Assembly: GCF_004368785.1 (NCBI RefSeq) | Contig: NZ_SODM01000001.1 | Span: 806,001-870,000, forward strand | Reading direction: 5' to 3' | DNA length: 64,000 nucleotides | Source of the DNA: Flavobacterium sp. 270 | GTDB taxonomy: Bacteria > Bacteroidota > Bacteroidia > Flavobacteriales > Flavobacteriaceae | Part shown: one piece after another, positions 26,528-34,223 of the stretch | How positions within the stretch are numbered: the stretch's first letter is position 1 | How the letters are laid out: each line of letters begins with the position of its first letter | The notes under the pieces: generated by a model | Told to the model about the DNA's origin: nothing | The model's input: only the letters and a program-made list of their open reading frames with translations | Database searches by the model: none | Position numbers and translations under genes: made by a program

Positions 26528-27361
26528 ATGTCGAATATATATTTAGGGTATCATTTTACAATTGAACCAAAAGAACCAGGATCAGAAATTCTAATTGCTG
26601 AATTAGGCGAAAAAGCATTTGAAACTTTTACTGAAACAGAAACCGGAATCTCTGCATATGTAAAGAAAGATTTATGGGACGAGAATATTCTGGACGACAT
26701 TTATATTTTACAATCGGAAGAATTTAAGATTGAATATACAGTTGAAGAAATCGATCAGGTAAACTGGAACGAAGAATGGGAAAAGAATTTTGAACCGATT
26801 GATGTTGATGGAAAATGCCATGTTCGCGCTCCTTTTCACGAAAAAACGGATGCTGAATTTGATATCGTAATCGAACCTAAAATGAGTTTCGGAACGGGAC
26901 ATCATGAAACTACACACATGATGATTCAGCATTTATTAGAAATGAATGTTGAAGGCATGAAAACTTTGGATATGGGTTGTGGTACTGCAATTTTGGCTAT
27001 TTTAGCCGAAATGAAAGGTGCTCAGCCAATTGACGCTATTGATATTGACAATTGGTGTTATTTGAATTCTATCGAAAATGCTGAACGCAATAACTGTAAA
27101 CATATTACCGTTTATGAAGGCGATGCTGCCTTATTGCCAGGTAAAAGTTACGATTTGATTATTGCAAATATCAACCGTAATATTTTGTTGAACGATATGC
27201 AGACTTATGTAGATTCTTTGAATCCAAAAGGAACTATATTATTCAGTGGTTTCTACGAAGAAGACATTCCGTTTATCGATGCTTCGTGCACAGAAAAAGG
27301 TTTGACTTATGTTAAAAAATTTCAAAGAAACAACTGGGTTTCATTAAAATACGTAAATTAG
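26528..27361 (+). CDS. prmA: Ribosomal protein L11 methyltransferase
   Basis: SAM-dependent methyltransferase that trimethylates L11. 277 residues. The N-terminal substrate-recognition domain (about 1-110) ends with VNWNEEWEKNFEPIDVDGKC. The catalytic domain has MSFGTGHHETTHMM, motif I LDMGCGTAILAILAEMKGA, the acidic ribose ligand in IDAIDIDNWC, and LIIANINRNILLNDM. clpS follows 34 nt later, an order common in Flavobacteria. Confidence 0.96.
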   Translation: MSNIYLGYHFTIEPKEPGSEILIAELGEKAFETFTETETGISAYVKKDLWDENILDDIYILQSEEFKIEYTVEEIDQVNWNEEWEKNFEPIDVDGKCHVRAPFHEKTDAEFDIVIEPKMSFGTGHHETTHMMIQHLLEMNVEGMKTLDMGCGTAILAILAEMKGAQPIDAIDIDNWCYLNSIENAERNNCKHITVYEGDAALLPGKSYDLIIANINRNILLNDMQTYVDSLNPKGTILFSGFYEEDIPFIDASCTEKGLTYVKKFQRNNWVSLKYVN

Positions 27362-27395
27362 TTAGTAATTACAACAGTACAAAAAACTAAAAAAA

Positions 27396-27671
27396 ATGAG
27401 TACTAAAGAAAAAGTAAAAGAGAGGGTTCGGGAAAAAGAAGCTGTTGGTTTTAATAACGAAATCATTGTTTACAATGACGACGTAAACACTTTTGATCAC
27501 GTAATTGAGACTTTAATGCGTGTTTGCAGCCACACACCCGAGCAGGCAGAGCAATGTTCCTTAATTGTACATTACAACGGAAAATGCACGGTAAAGACAG
27601 GTCCGATGGATAAATTAAAACCACAATGTACACAACTTTTGGAAGCTGGACTAAGCGCCGAAATTGTTTAA
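27396..27671 (+). CDS. clpS: ATP-dependent Clp protease adaptor ClpS
   Basis: Delivers N-degron substrates to ClpAP-type protease. 91 residues. The conserved core reads EIIVYNDDVNTFDHVIETLM, RVCSHTPEQAEQCSLIVHYN, GKCTVKTGPMDKL, including the N-degron-binding NDD and the HxxG-type region. It lies downstream of prmA and upstream of a strong hairpin. Confidence 0.96.
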   Translation: MSTKEKVKERVREKEAVGFNNEIIVYNDDVNTFDHVIETLMRVCSHTPEQAEQCSLIVHYNGKCTVKTGPMDKLKPQCTQLLEAGLSAEIV

Positions 27672-27684
27672 TTGCGAATAATAT

Positions 27685-27733
27685 AAAAAACATTCAATTT
27701 TATTTTATATTTGAATAAAATTGAATGTTTTTT
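27685..27733 (+). terminator. Terminator after clpS, abutting the next start codon
   Basis: 20-bp perfect stem (AAAAAACATTCAATTTTATT at 27685-27704 with its complement at 27714-27733) and a 9-nt loop. It ends 1 nt before the ATG at 27735, so the next gene's leader lies inside the hairpin. Confidence 0.8.
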
Positions 27734-27734
27734 T

Positions 27735-29006
27735 ATGGAAGAATACGGAAAGATATTAATTATCGCAATGCCTATTTTTTTGACATTAATTGTAATCGAG
27801 AAAATTTACGGCATTTATAAGAAAGACGATACTGCGCCTTTAATAGACAGCGTGTCCAGTATAAGCTCTGGAATTACCAATTCTGTAAAAGATGTTTTGG
27901 GGCTTAGTGTAACTTTTCTTTCGTATGAATGGCTGGTTTCTAAAATTGCTTTACAGCATTTAGAAGTTAGTGTTCTCTCCTATTTCATTGCTTTTTTTGT
28001 AATTGATTTTTATGGCTATTGGAGCCACAGACTGGCACATCAAATTAATTTTTTGTGGAATAAACACGCCATTCATCACAGCAGTGAAGAATTTAATCTT
28101 GCCTGCGCTTTAAGACAGCCCATTGCAAGTTTACTAAATCTATTTACTTTTCTATTGATTCCTGCAGCGTTGCTTGGCGTTCCGGCCACGGTGATTGCTA
28201 TTACTTTACCGCTTCATTTATTTCTTCAGTTTTGGTATCATACCAAACACATTAAAAAAATGGGTTTTGTAGAAAAAATTCTTGTAACGCCTTCTCATCA
28301 TCGGGTACATCATGCTATAAATCCAGAATATTTAGACAAAAATCATTCGCAGATCTTTATTTTTTGGGATAAACTTTTTGGGACTTTTCAGGAAGAACTA
28401 GATAATGTTCCGCCAGTTTTTGGTATTACAAGGCCGGCAAATACCTGGAACCCAATTCGTATTAATTTTCAGCATTTGACTTTATTGATTAAAGATGCGT
28501 GGCACGCACCAAAATGGAAAGATAAATTGACTATTTGGTTTAAACCAACGGGCTGGAGACCAGAAAATTTTGAAGAATTATATCCTGTAAACAAAATTGA
28601 GAATGTTTTTGATTTTAATAAATACGGCACGCAAAATTCTCAAAAACTAATTTATTGGTCTGTGGCACAAGTATTAATCACGCTTTTGTTTGTGAGTTAT
28701 TTGTTTGATAATATTGCCAAAATTGGTTTGCCTAACATCTTTATTTACGGTTTTTTTATTTTTACCACTATTTATAGTTATACAGAGTTAATGGACAAAA
28801 GCAAGTACGCTGTTCTTTGGGAAGGACTTCGTTTTGTTGTCGTAATCGCGATTATAATGTATTATGGCGATTGGTTTGGTTTAAATCATGTTTTTTCCTC
28901 TAGTAATTACATCATTTTTAGTTATTTTAGCTTATCGCTTTTAGCTTCTATCTATTTTGTAACGATAGATTTTAAAACGAACCAAAACCAAACCGTAACT
29001 TCATAA
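27735..29006 (+). CDS. Sterol desaturase / fatty acid hydroxylase superfamily protein
   Basis: Membrane diiron enzyme family. An in-frame TTG 24 nt upstream lies inside the clpS terminator, so I take the ATG at 27735 (MEEYGKILIIAMPIFL); 423 residues. The histidine boxes are HRLAH (DFYGYWSHRLAHQINFLWNK), HAIHH (KHAIHHSSEEFN) and HHRVHH (VTPSHHRVHHAINPEY), which bind two irons. Several hydrophobic segments surround them and a C-terminal membrane part of about 100 residues follows. Substrates of such bacterial proteins are lipids or sterol-like compounds; the actual one is unknown. The lysoplasmalogenase gene begins 8 nt later. Confidence 0.93.
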   Translation: MEEYGKILIIAMPIFLTLIVIEKIYGIYKKDDTAPLIDSVSSISSGITNSVKDVLGLSVTFLSYEWLVSKIALQHLEVSVLSYFIAFFVIDFYGYWSHRLAHQINFLWNKHAIHHSSEEFNLACALRQPIASLLNLFTFLLIPAALLGVPATVIAITLPLHLFLQFWYHTKHIKKMGFVEKILVTPSHHRVHHAINPEYLDKNHSQIFIFWDKLFGTFQEELDNVPPVFGITRPANTWNPIRINFQHLTLLIKDAWHAPKWKDKLTIWFKPTGWRPENFEELYPVNKIENVFDFNKYGTQNSQKLIYWSVAQVLITLLFVSYLFDNIAKIGLPNIFIYGFFIFTTIYSYTELMDKSKYAVLWEGLRFVVVIAIIMYYGDWFGLNHVFSSSNYIIFSYFSLSLLASIYFVTIDFKTNQNQTVTS

Positions 29007-29014
29007 CCCCTATT

Positions 29015-29695
29015 ATGAAAAACTCTTTATATTTTAAAATTTACATTGCGTTTAGTATCTTTTATCTTTTGATATTATTTTTACAATATGAGAGTTTCGA
29101 TTTATTTCTAAAACCAATTTTAATTCCGCTTTTAGGTTTTGGAGTTTATTTTCAGCCTAAATTTCGCTTGCGAAAAACACTTCTAAAAGCTTTACTCTTT
29201 TCATGGATTGGCGATGTGGTTTTACTTTTTGCCGATATTGCCGAAATCTATTTTATTTTAGGATTGGTTTCCTTTCTAATTTCTCACCTTTTCTACTGCC
29301 TTCTATTTAATAAACAAACCAAAACTCAGAATAAAAGAAACAAAGTTTTATTTATCATCGGAAGTATTACCATTGCAGTTTATTTAATCGGGATGATCTC
29401 TTTTTTAATGCCGACTTTGGGCGATTTAGAAATTCCGGTAATTGTTTATGCCAGTATTATTTCTACAATGCTTTTGTTTGCTTTTAATGGATTTTTGGTT
29501 TGGGAAAAATCCGGACGTAATTATGTTTTTTTAGGAGCGCTGTTTTTTGTAATTTCAGATAGTATTCTGGCAGTAAATAAATTTCATTCTCCTATAGAAA
29601 AAAGTCCCTTTTTTATTATGTTAACTTATCTTGTGGCACAATATCTGATTGTAATTGGTATCATAAAACTTAATACTAACCGTGTCGAGGTTTAA
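29015..29695 (+). CDS. Lysoplasmalogenase (YhhN family)
   Basis: 226-residue membrane protein with about eight helices (for example FKIYIAFSIFYLLILFLQY, FSWIGDVVLLFADIAEIYFI, GLVSFLISHLFYCLLF). The conserved acidic residues of the family are in SWIGDVVLL and in FFVISDSILAVNKF. Homologues hydrolyse the vinyl-ether bond of lysoplasmalogens. It is 8 nt after the fatty acid hydroxylase-like gene, so both probably act on membrane lipids. Confidence 0.9.
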   Translation: MKNSLYFKIYIAFSIFYLLILFLQYESFDLFLKPILIPLLGFGVYFQPKFRLRKTLLKALLFSWIGDVVLLFADIAEIYFILGLVSFLISHLFYCLLFNKQTKTQNKRNKVLFIIGSITIAVYLIGMISFLMPTLGDLEIPVIVYASIISTMLLFAFNGFLVWEKSGRNYVFLGALFFVISDSILAVNKFHSPIEKSPFFIMLTYLVAQYLIVIGIIKLNTNRVEV

Positions 29696-29743
29696 TCTGT
29701 TCTTTCTTAATTTAGATTAATGAAATAAAATGATTTTACTACT

Positions 29744-29751
29744 TACATTTG
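29744..29751 (+). promoter_or_regulatory. -7 promoter element TACATTTG
   Basis: Matches TAnnTTTG, 22 nt before the ATG of the small lipoprotein gene. Confidence 0.6.
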
Positions 29752-29773
29752 CAATACAAAATACGTTTTGAAC

Positions 29774-30226
29774 ATGAAAAAAATAACACTTTTTATCGTT
29801 TTAATTCTTTCAACTGCTTCTTGCATCAGCACAAAATCTACTTTGAAAAATGTAGATGACAATGCACCGGATTTGATCTTAAAGCAAAACAATACTTTTG
29901 CAATTACACTTTTTGCTACAGACAAAAAATACGGTTTTGATCCCGACTATCCTGTCAATATTTTTTACAGAAATACTAATGATGAAACTTTAAACGAAAC
30001 TCGTTTCCTAAACGCTTTAGCAGGTCCAAACGGTGAAAAAATCACTTATACAAAATTAGAAACCTGTTGCCCTTTCCCGACCAAACGAAGCAATATGGGC
30101 GCTGGTTTTCTAAATGTTTACGAACTAAAATGGGAAGGTCAAAAGAAACCTGCTAAACTTTATTTAAACATTTACGAAAAAGGAATTTTAATGGTTCCGA
30201 TGGGATTGAGTTTGAAGAAAGACTAG
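29774..30226 (+). CDS. Small lipoprotein of Bacteroidota, function unknown
   Basis: 150 residues from the ATG at 29774; an upstream in-frame TTG lies in the leader and gives no better protein. The lipobox LSTASC places the lipidated Cys at residue 16. The mature beta-rich protein reads TDKKYGFDPDYPVNIFYRNT, FLNALAGPNGEKITYTKLET, CCPFPTKRSNMGAGFLNVYE and PAKLYLNIYEKGILMVPMGL. The adjacent Cys-Cys and Pro-rich turn look conserved. I recall similar short proteins being labelled as KDO-8-phosphate synthase in databases, which is not supported: no catalytic motif of that enzyme is present. Confidence 0.82.
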   Translation: MKKITLFIVLILSTASCISTKSTLKNVDDNAPDLILKQNNTFAITLFATDKKYGFDPDYPVNIFYRNTNDETLNETRFLNALAGPNGEKITYTKLETCCPFPTKRSNMGAGFLNVYELKWEGQKKPAKLYLNIYEKGILMVPMGLSLKKD

Positions 30227-30244
30227 ATTTAATTTTGATTGCGG

Positions 30245-30337
30245 GCACGAGCGGGACGCTCGCGCTAGCGATATGTAAACCTATTTAATGACAAGACAGT
30301 CATTGTATTTTCGCTGGCGCGAGCGTCCCGCTCGTGC
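30245..30337. repeat. REP-like palindrome, family C, full copy
   Basis: A 27-bp arm at 30245-30271 (GCACGAGCGGGACGCTCGCG then CTAGCGA) pairs with 30311-30337 with one mismatch across a 39-nt AT-rich loop. It is very GC-rich compared with its surroundings and lies 18 nt after the lipoprotein stop. Confidence 0.88.
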
Positions 30338-30376
30338 ACGTAAGGATGCTAAATTCAACTTTGCAATAATTATAAC

Positions 30377-30817
30377 ATGATTAAAACAAAAACAGCTTTT
30401 ATAATTTTTATCGTTTTATTGCTTTTTGCATTTCCTTACTCCATTATACTTTCATCTTTTGATTCTGATTTTTTATCATCTATAATACCTGGCTGGAATA
30501 CTACAATATATCCTTCAGGAGCTGTAGTTAAATTCTTTATTCTGCTATTTGTTTGTATTTTTTTATGGGAACTTTCAAAAATATCTACTGATGTAAGTGT
30601 AAAAAAAGCCATAATCTATTTTTTATTAACTATTCCAGCAATCTTAGCTGCAAAATTAAATCTTTATGAAATTTTTAATTTTAATTCAGATAATCCTGAA
30701 AATTTAATAGTACACATTAAAGTAATAACTTTTATAACTGTATTTATAAACACTATATTCTATCTGGGACAAATTCTATTTTGGATTTATTATAAGAAGC
30801 AACAAAAATTAACTTAA
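30377..30817 (+). CDS. Small multi-pass membrane protein, unknown
   Basis: 146 residues with four hydrophobic helices: AFIIFIVLLLFAFPYSIIL, VKFFILLFVCIFLWELS, KAIIYFLLTIPAILAAKLN and VITFITVFINTIFYLGQILF. No known domain or polar motif was recognised. The gene is bracketed by copies of one REP-like palindrome (30245-30337 before, 30824-30850 after). Its stop codon lies inside one copy of an 18-bp direct repeat. The function cannot be inferred. Confidence 0.7.
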   Translation: MIKTKTAFIIFIVLLLFAFPYSIILSSFDSDFLSSIIPGWNTTIYPSGAVVKFFILLFVCIFLWELSKISTDVSVKKAIIYFLLTIPAILAAKLNLYEIFNFNSDNPENLIVHIKVITFITVFINTIFYLGQILFWIYYKKQQKLT

Positions 30818-30911
30818 TTTCTATCGCTAGCGCGAGCGTCCCGCTCGTGCACATACGTATATTAAGTCTTCTTAATAATCAAATATTCTAAATAAAATTA
30901 ACTTAATTTCT
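30805..30911. repeat. REP-like half-element between 18-bp direct repeats
   Basis: AAAATTAACTTAATTTCT occurs at 30805-30822 and again at 30894-30911. Between them is 71 nt containing a single 27-nt arm (30824-30850) identical to the complement of the left arm of the full copy at 30245. The pattern looks like an insertion that duplicated its target. The first repeat copy includes the stop of the upstream gene. Confidence 0.75.
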
Positions 30912-31010
30912 CATAATTCCACTAAGGTCTAGTCCTGATAGAAGTGGAAATCATTTTTGTCTAAAATCTATTTTTTCCTGACTGGGCAGAGCGACTAACG
31001 CAAGCTTTTG
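30912..31010. ncRNA. Possible Flavo-1-like conserved RNA or relic
   Basis: The text TCTAGTCCTGATAGAAGTGG followed by AAATC, a T-rich stretch, then GGGCAGAGCGACTAACGCAAGC resembles a frequent Bacteroidota intergenic motif (AGCCCNGATGGAAGNGG ... AGCGNANAGC) that I associate with the Flavo-1 RNA family. The fit is imperfect, the strand is not certain and the copy may be degraded. It occupies most of the gene-free stretch 30818-31144; the remainder holds the half-element and the kdsA promoter. Confidence 0.35.
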
Positions 31011-31115
31011 AATAGATATTGGTAAAAAATATATTTTAAAGAAAAGTATTACAATTTTAACTTTTGTATTCATAAAAAAAACTTAAATCTTCATCTCTAA
31101 ATCATAAATCATAAC

Positions 31116-31123
31116 TACCTTTG
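31116..31123 (+). promoter_or_regulatory. kdsA -7 promoter element TACCTTTG
   Basis: Matches TAnnTTTG 21 nt before the ATG at 31145. It overlaps an in-frame TTG at 31121, which argues that the TTG is promoter rather than start codon. Confidence 0.65.
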
Positions 31124-31144
31124 CACTGTCAAAAAATTCATACT

Positions 31145-31963
31145 ATGAACATACAACATATTCCACAAATTAAGCATACTGATAGCGGCAATTTCTTTTT
31201 ACTAGCGGGGCCTTGTGCCATTGAAGGAGAAGAAATGGCTCTTAGAATTGCTGAAAAATTAGTTGGTATTACCGACAAACTTCAGATCCCTTACGTTTTT
31301 AAAGGATCTTTTAAAAAAGCAAACCGTTCTAGAATTGATAGCTTCTCTGGAATTGGTGACGAAAAAGCATTAAAAATCTTAAGAAAAGTATCTGAAACTT
31401 TTCATGTTCCTACTGTTACAGATATTCATACGAATGAAGATGCTGAAATGGCTGCACAATATGTAGACGTTTTGCAAATTCCGGCTTTCTTGGTACGTCA
31501 GACCGATTTAGTTGTCGCTGCTGCGAATACTGGAAAAGTGGTAAACTTGAAAAAAGGACAATTTATGAGTCCTGAAAGTATGAAACACGCGGTACAAAAA
31601 GTATTAGACTGCCACAACGAAAACGTAATGGTTACAGATCGTGGTACTATGTTTGGCTACCAGGACATGATTGTTGATTTTAGAGGAATTCCTACTATGC
31701 AGCAATATGCTTCTACAGTTCTGGATGTTACGCATTCTTTGCAACAGCCAAACCAAACAGCGGGTGTTACAGGCGGTAGACCAGATATGATCGAAACAGT
31801 TGCCAAAGCTGGTATTGCTGTAGGTGTTGACGGTATTTTTATCGAAACTCATTTTGATCCTGCTAATGCTAAAAGCGATGGCGCGAACATGTTACATTTA
31901 GACTATTTTGAAGGCCTAATGACCAAGTTGGTTGCTATCAGAAAAACAGTTAACTCATTTTAA
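31145..31963 (+). CDS. kdsA: 3-deoxy-8-phosphooctulonate synthase (KDO-8-P synthase)
   Basis: Condenses phosphoenolpyruvate with arabinose-5-phosphate in KDO synthesis for lipopolysaccharide. 272 residues from ATG 31145. Family motifs: FLLAGPCAIEGEEMALRIAE, FKGSFKKANRSRIDSFSGIG, VPTVTDIHTNEDAEMAAQYV, QIPAFLVRQTDL, VNLKKGQFMSPESM, VTDRGTMFGYQDMIVDFRGI, TGGRPDMIETVA, and the metal/substrate region FIETHFDPANAKSDGANML. The Asn or Cys distinguishing metal-free from metal enzymes was not resolved. A TTG 24 nt upstream is in the promoter and is rejected. The 31982 gene follows after 18 nt. Confidence 0.96.
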   Translation: MNIQHIPQIKHTDSGNFFLLAGPCAIEGEEMALRIAEKLVGITDKLQIPYVFKGSFKKANRSRIDSFSGIGDEKALKILRKVSETFHVPTVTDIHTNEDAEMAAQYVDVLQIPAFLVRQTDLVVAAANTGKVVNLKKGQFMSPESMKHAVQKVLDCHNENVMVTDRGTMFGYQDMIVDFRGIPTMQQYASTVLDVTHSLQQPNQTAGVTGGRPDMIETVAKAGIAVGVDGIFIETHFDPANAKSDGANMLHLDYFEGLMTKLVAIRKTVNSF

Positions 31964-31981
31964 ATTATAATACTAAGTTCA

Positions 31982-32887
31982 TTGAAAACAAAATTTTTAT
32001 TTTTTGTTCTATTAGGTTTTTCATTAAACACTTTTGCACAAGAAGAAGTTACAGTAGAAAGATATACAGCTCACAATAAAGGAAAATTCTTTGTGTCATG
32101 GGGTGGTAACAGAGATAGTTTTACTAAATCTGATGTGAATTTCAGAGGTAAAGATTACAACTTTACAGTTGAAAACATGAAGGCTCACGATAAACCAAAA
32201 GGCTGGCATGTTGATTACATCAATCCGGCGAATATGACGATTCCGCAGACTAATCTTAGATTAGGTTATTTTTTTAGCGATCACTACAGTGTTACTGTTG
32301 GTTTAGATCACATGAAATACGTGATGACTCAGAATCAGATTGCAAATGTTACCGGAAACATCGATTTACCTGCAGATCAATCTGGTTCTATCTATAATGG
32401 AGTTTACAATAATACGCCTGTAGATATGTCTCAAAATGGTGCTATTGAAGGCGGTTATGAAAAAGGTGCAACTCAACCAGGTGTTCCTGCTTTTTTAATG
32501 TATGAGCATACAGATGGTTTAAACTACATTAATACTGAGGTTTCCAGACATGATGATATCTCAAAATTGTTTAGTTTACCAAATACAGATAAAGTTCAGA
32601 TTAGTTTAACTGAAGGTTTGGGTGCTGGGGTTTTAATGCCGAAAACAAATGCAACTCTTTTAGGAAAAGAACGTCATGATGATTTTCACGTTTCTGGTTA
32701 TGGCTTATCTGCAAAAGCAGGTATCAACTTTACTTTCTTCAAGTATTTCTATGTACAAGGAGAATTAAAAGGCGGTTACATCAACATGCAGGATATTAGA
32801 ACTACGCAAAGTAATGAAGATAAGGCTTCTCAGGATTTCTTCTTCTTTCAAAGAATTATTATGTTTGGAGGAATTTTTAGACTCTAA
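31982..32887 (+). CDS. Exported outer-membrane-type protein, TTG start
   Basis: 301 residues. The only start that gives the signal peptide (KTKFLFFVLLGFSLNTFAQ) is TTG at 31982, 18 nt after kdsA; no ATG or GTG fits. The mature part alternates polar and hydrophobic residues, with GKFFVSWGGNRDSF at the start, LRLGYFFSDHYSVTVGLDHM in the middle and IIMFGGIFRL at the end. This closing aromatic residue pattern fits a beta-barrel outer-membrane protein. No substrate motif was recognised. It is probably co-transcribed with kdsA and closed by a terminator. Confidence 0.82.
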   Translation: MKTKFLFFVLLGFSLNTFAQEEVTVERYTAHNKGKFFVSWGGNRDSFTKSDVNFRGKDYNFTVENMKAHDKPKGWHVDYINPANMTIPQTNLRLGYFFSDHYSVTVGLDHMKYVMTQNQIANVTGNIDLPADQSGSIYNGVYNNTPVDMSQNGAIEGGYEKGATQPGVPAFLMYEHTDGLNYINTEVSRHDDISKLFSLPNTDKVQISLTEGLGAGVLMPKTNATLLGKERHDDFHVSGYGLSAKAGINFTFFKYFYVQGELKGGYINMQDIRTTQSNEDKASQDFFFFQRIIMFGGIFRL

Positions 32888-32911
32888 AAAATACTCTAAT
32901 TTATATTTTAA

Positions 32912-32947
32912 AAATAGCTGTCATTTTATTTGGCAGCTATTTTTTTT
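32912..32947 (+). terminator. Terminator of the kdsA unit
   Basis: The stem AAATAGCTG / CAGCTATTT with a 13-nt loop is followed by a T-run, 24 nt after the stop of the barrel-type gene. Confidence 0.8.
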
Positions 32948-32999
32948 ATCATTTACTTTGCAACTCAAAGTACTTTAATTGTACTTTTAAAAATATAAA

Positions 33000-33674
33000 A
33001 TGAAAAAGTCAAAATATTTTCTTGTCGTTACTTTCTTAATTAGTTTTGCTTGCGCATTGTACGTTACGATGCAGGTCTTTCCGATGGATTCGTTTGGGAA
33101 AAACAAAACCGCAACGGGAGTTTTAAGTCAAGTTCAGGACGGAGATATTATTTTTCAAACGTCGGAATCAAAACAGTGCGAAGCGGTGAGAATCGCAACA
33201 AAATCTAAGTTTTCTCACTGTGGTATTATCTTTATTATTAATGGCAGACAATTTGTTTTTGAAGCTGTACAGCCTGTAAAACTCACATTGCTTGAAGATT
33301 GGATTAAACACGGCAGAGATAGCAAATATGTGGTAAAAAGACTGAAAAATTCTGCGACCGTTTTAAATGCACAAACCCTTGAAAAAATGAAGACTTACGC
33401 CAATACGTTTATGGGCAAAGAATATGACGCTTATTTTGAATGGACGGACACTAGAATTTATTGTTCTGAATTGATCTGGAAAATCTACAAAAATGGCGCT
33501 GGCGTTGAGCTATGTGATTTACACGAATTGAAAGATTTTAATTTGGAAGATGAAAGGGTGCAAAAAATCTTAAAAGAAAGATATGGAAACGATATTCCAC
33601 TTGACGAAAAAGTGGTTTCTCCTTCTAACCTAGACGATTCAAAATTATTAGTTACTGTTATTAATACTTATTAG
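33000..33674 (+). CDS. YiiX/YebB-like permuted NlpC/P60 cysteine hydrolase
   Basis: 224 residues. An N-terminal hydrophobic segment (about 6-26) suggests export or anchoring. The catalytic domain has DGDIIFQTSESKQCEAVRIA, then the His motif KFSHCGIIFI, FEAVQPVKLTLLEDW, and the Cys motif DTRIYCSELIWKIYKNGAG. The order His before Cys marks the circularly permuted papain-like NlpC/P60 group that includes YiiX. Known relatives act on lipids or peptidoglycan peptides. A Coq4-like gene follows after a terminator-like hairpin. Confidence 0.9.
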   Translation: MKKSKYFLVVTFLISFACALYVTMQVFPMDSFGKNKTATGVLSQVQDGDIIFQTSESKQCEAVRIATKSKFSHCGIIFIINGRQFVFEAVQPVKLTLLEDWIKHGRDSKYVVKRLKNSATVLNAQTLEKMKTYANTFMGKEYDAYFEWTDTRIYCSELIWKIYKNGAGVELCDLHELKDFNLEDERVQKILKERYGNDIPLDEKVVSPSNLDDSKLLVTVINTY

Positions 33675-33681
33675 ACACCAT

Positions 33682-33715
33682 AAAAAGCTAATTCAAATCC
33701 TATTAGCTTTTTTAT
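33682..33715 (+). terminator. Terminator after the YiiX-like gene
   Basis: The stem AAAAAGCTAAT / ATTAGCTTTTT with a 9-nt loop, plus further T residues, lies 8 nt after the stop. Confidence 0.8.
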
Positions 33716-33766
33716 TTACTATTTTACTTTGAAATTCAAAGAACTTTTAAAAAAAACCAACCCAAA

Positions 33767-34219
33767 ATGAAAGACAAAATAATTGAGCAGTTATACGAAA
33801 GCACAAAAAAGCCGTATCAAAAATATTTTAAAAAGAATAAACCGTGGAATATTGACAAAACTCAATTATTAGATTATCCAGAATATAGTTTGGGATATGC
33901 TCTGGGAAATTTTCTTTATAAAAATCATTTTGAAATACAGGAAAAATTAGAAGATCACGACATCATTCATGTCCTGACAAAAACAGGTGTTTCTGTAACT
34001 GAAGAAATTGGAATGCAATACTATCTTTTGGGAAACGGAAAAAAGAGCTTGTATTTGTTTTTAGTGATCTTATCCGGAACACCTTTTTATCCTAAATCCT
34101 TTTTTTATTTCATGCAGCAATTTAAAAAAGGATACCGCGCACATTCTTTTTATTATCTGAATTTTTCTAACATGCTGCACATGCCTATAGAAACGATTCA
34201 AAAAACTTTTAAAATCTAA
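33767..34219 (+). CDS. Coq4-like protein
   Basis: 150 residues matching the Coq4 fold. The metal motif HDxxH-x11-E is exact: His64, Asp65, His68 and Glu80 in LEDHDIIHVLTKTGVSVTEE. The upstream PEYSLGYALGNFLYKNHF and downstream GMQYYLLGNGKKSLYLFLV agree with the family helices. Coq4 serves ubiquinone synthesis in mitochondria and proteobacteria. Flavobacteria use menaquinone, so the role here must differ or be relaxed. A small membrane protein gene begins 4 nt later. Confidence 0.88.
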   Translation: MKDKIIEQLYESTKKPYQKYFKKNKPWNIDKTQLLDYPEYSLGYALGNFLYKNHFEIQEKLEDHDIIHVLTKTGVSVTEEIGMQYYLLGNGKKSLYLFLVILSGTPFYPKSFFYFMQQFKKGYRAHSFYYLNFSNMLHMPIETIQKTFKI

Positions 34220-34223
34220 TCTT

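Noticed and set aside
27711..27734. TTG upstream start for the fatty acid hydroxylase-like gene
   Set aside because: It lies inside the clpS terminator stem; the ATG at 27735 gives the full family N-terminus.
29774..30226. KDO-8-phosphate synthase
   Set aside because: The product is a small lipoprotein with none of the KdsA motifs; the true kdsA is at 31145-31963.
31121..31144. TTG upstream start for kdsA
   Set aside because: It is part of the TACCTTTG promoter element and adds residues not seen in KdsA.
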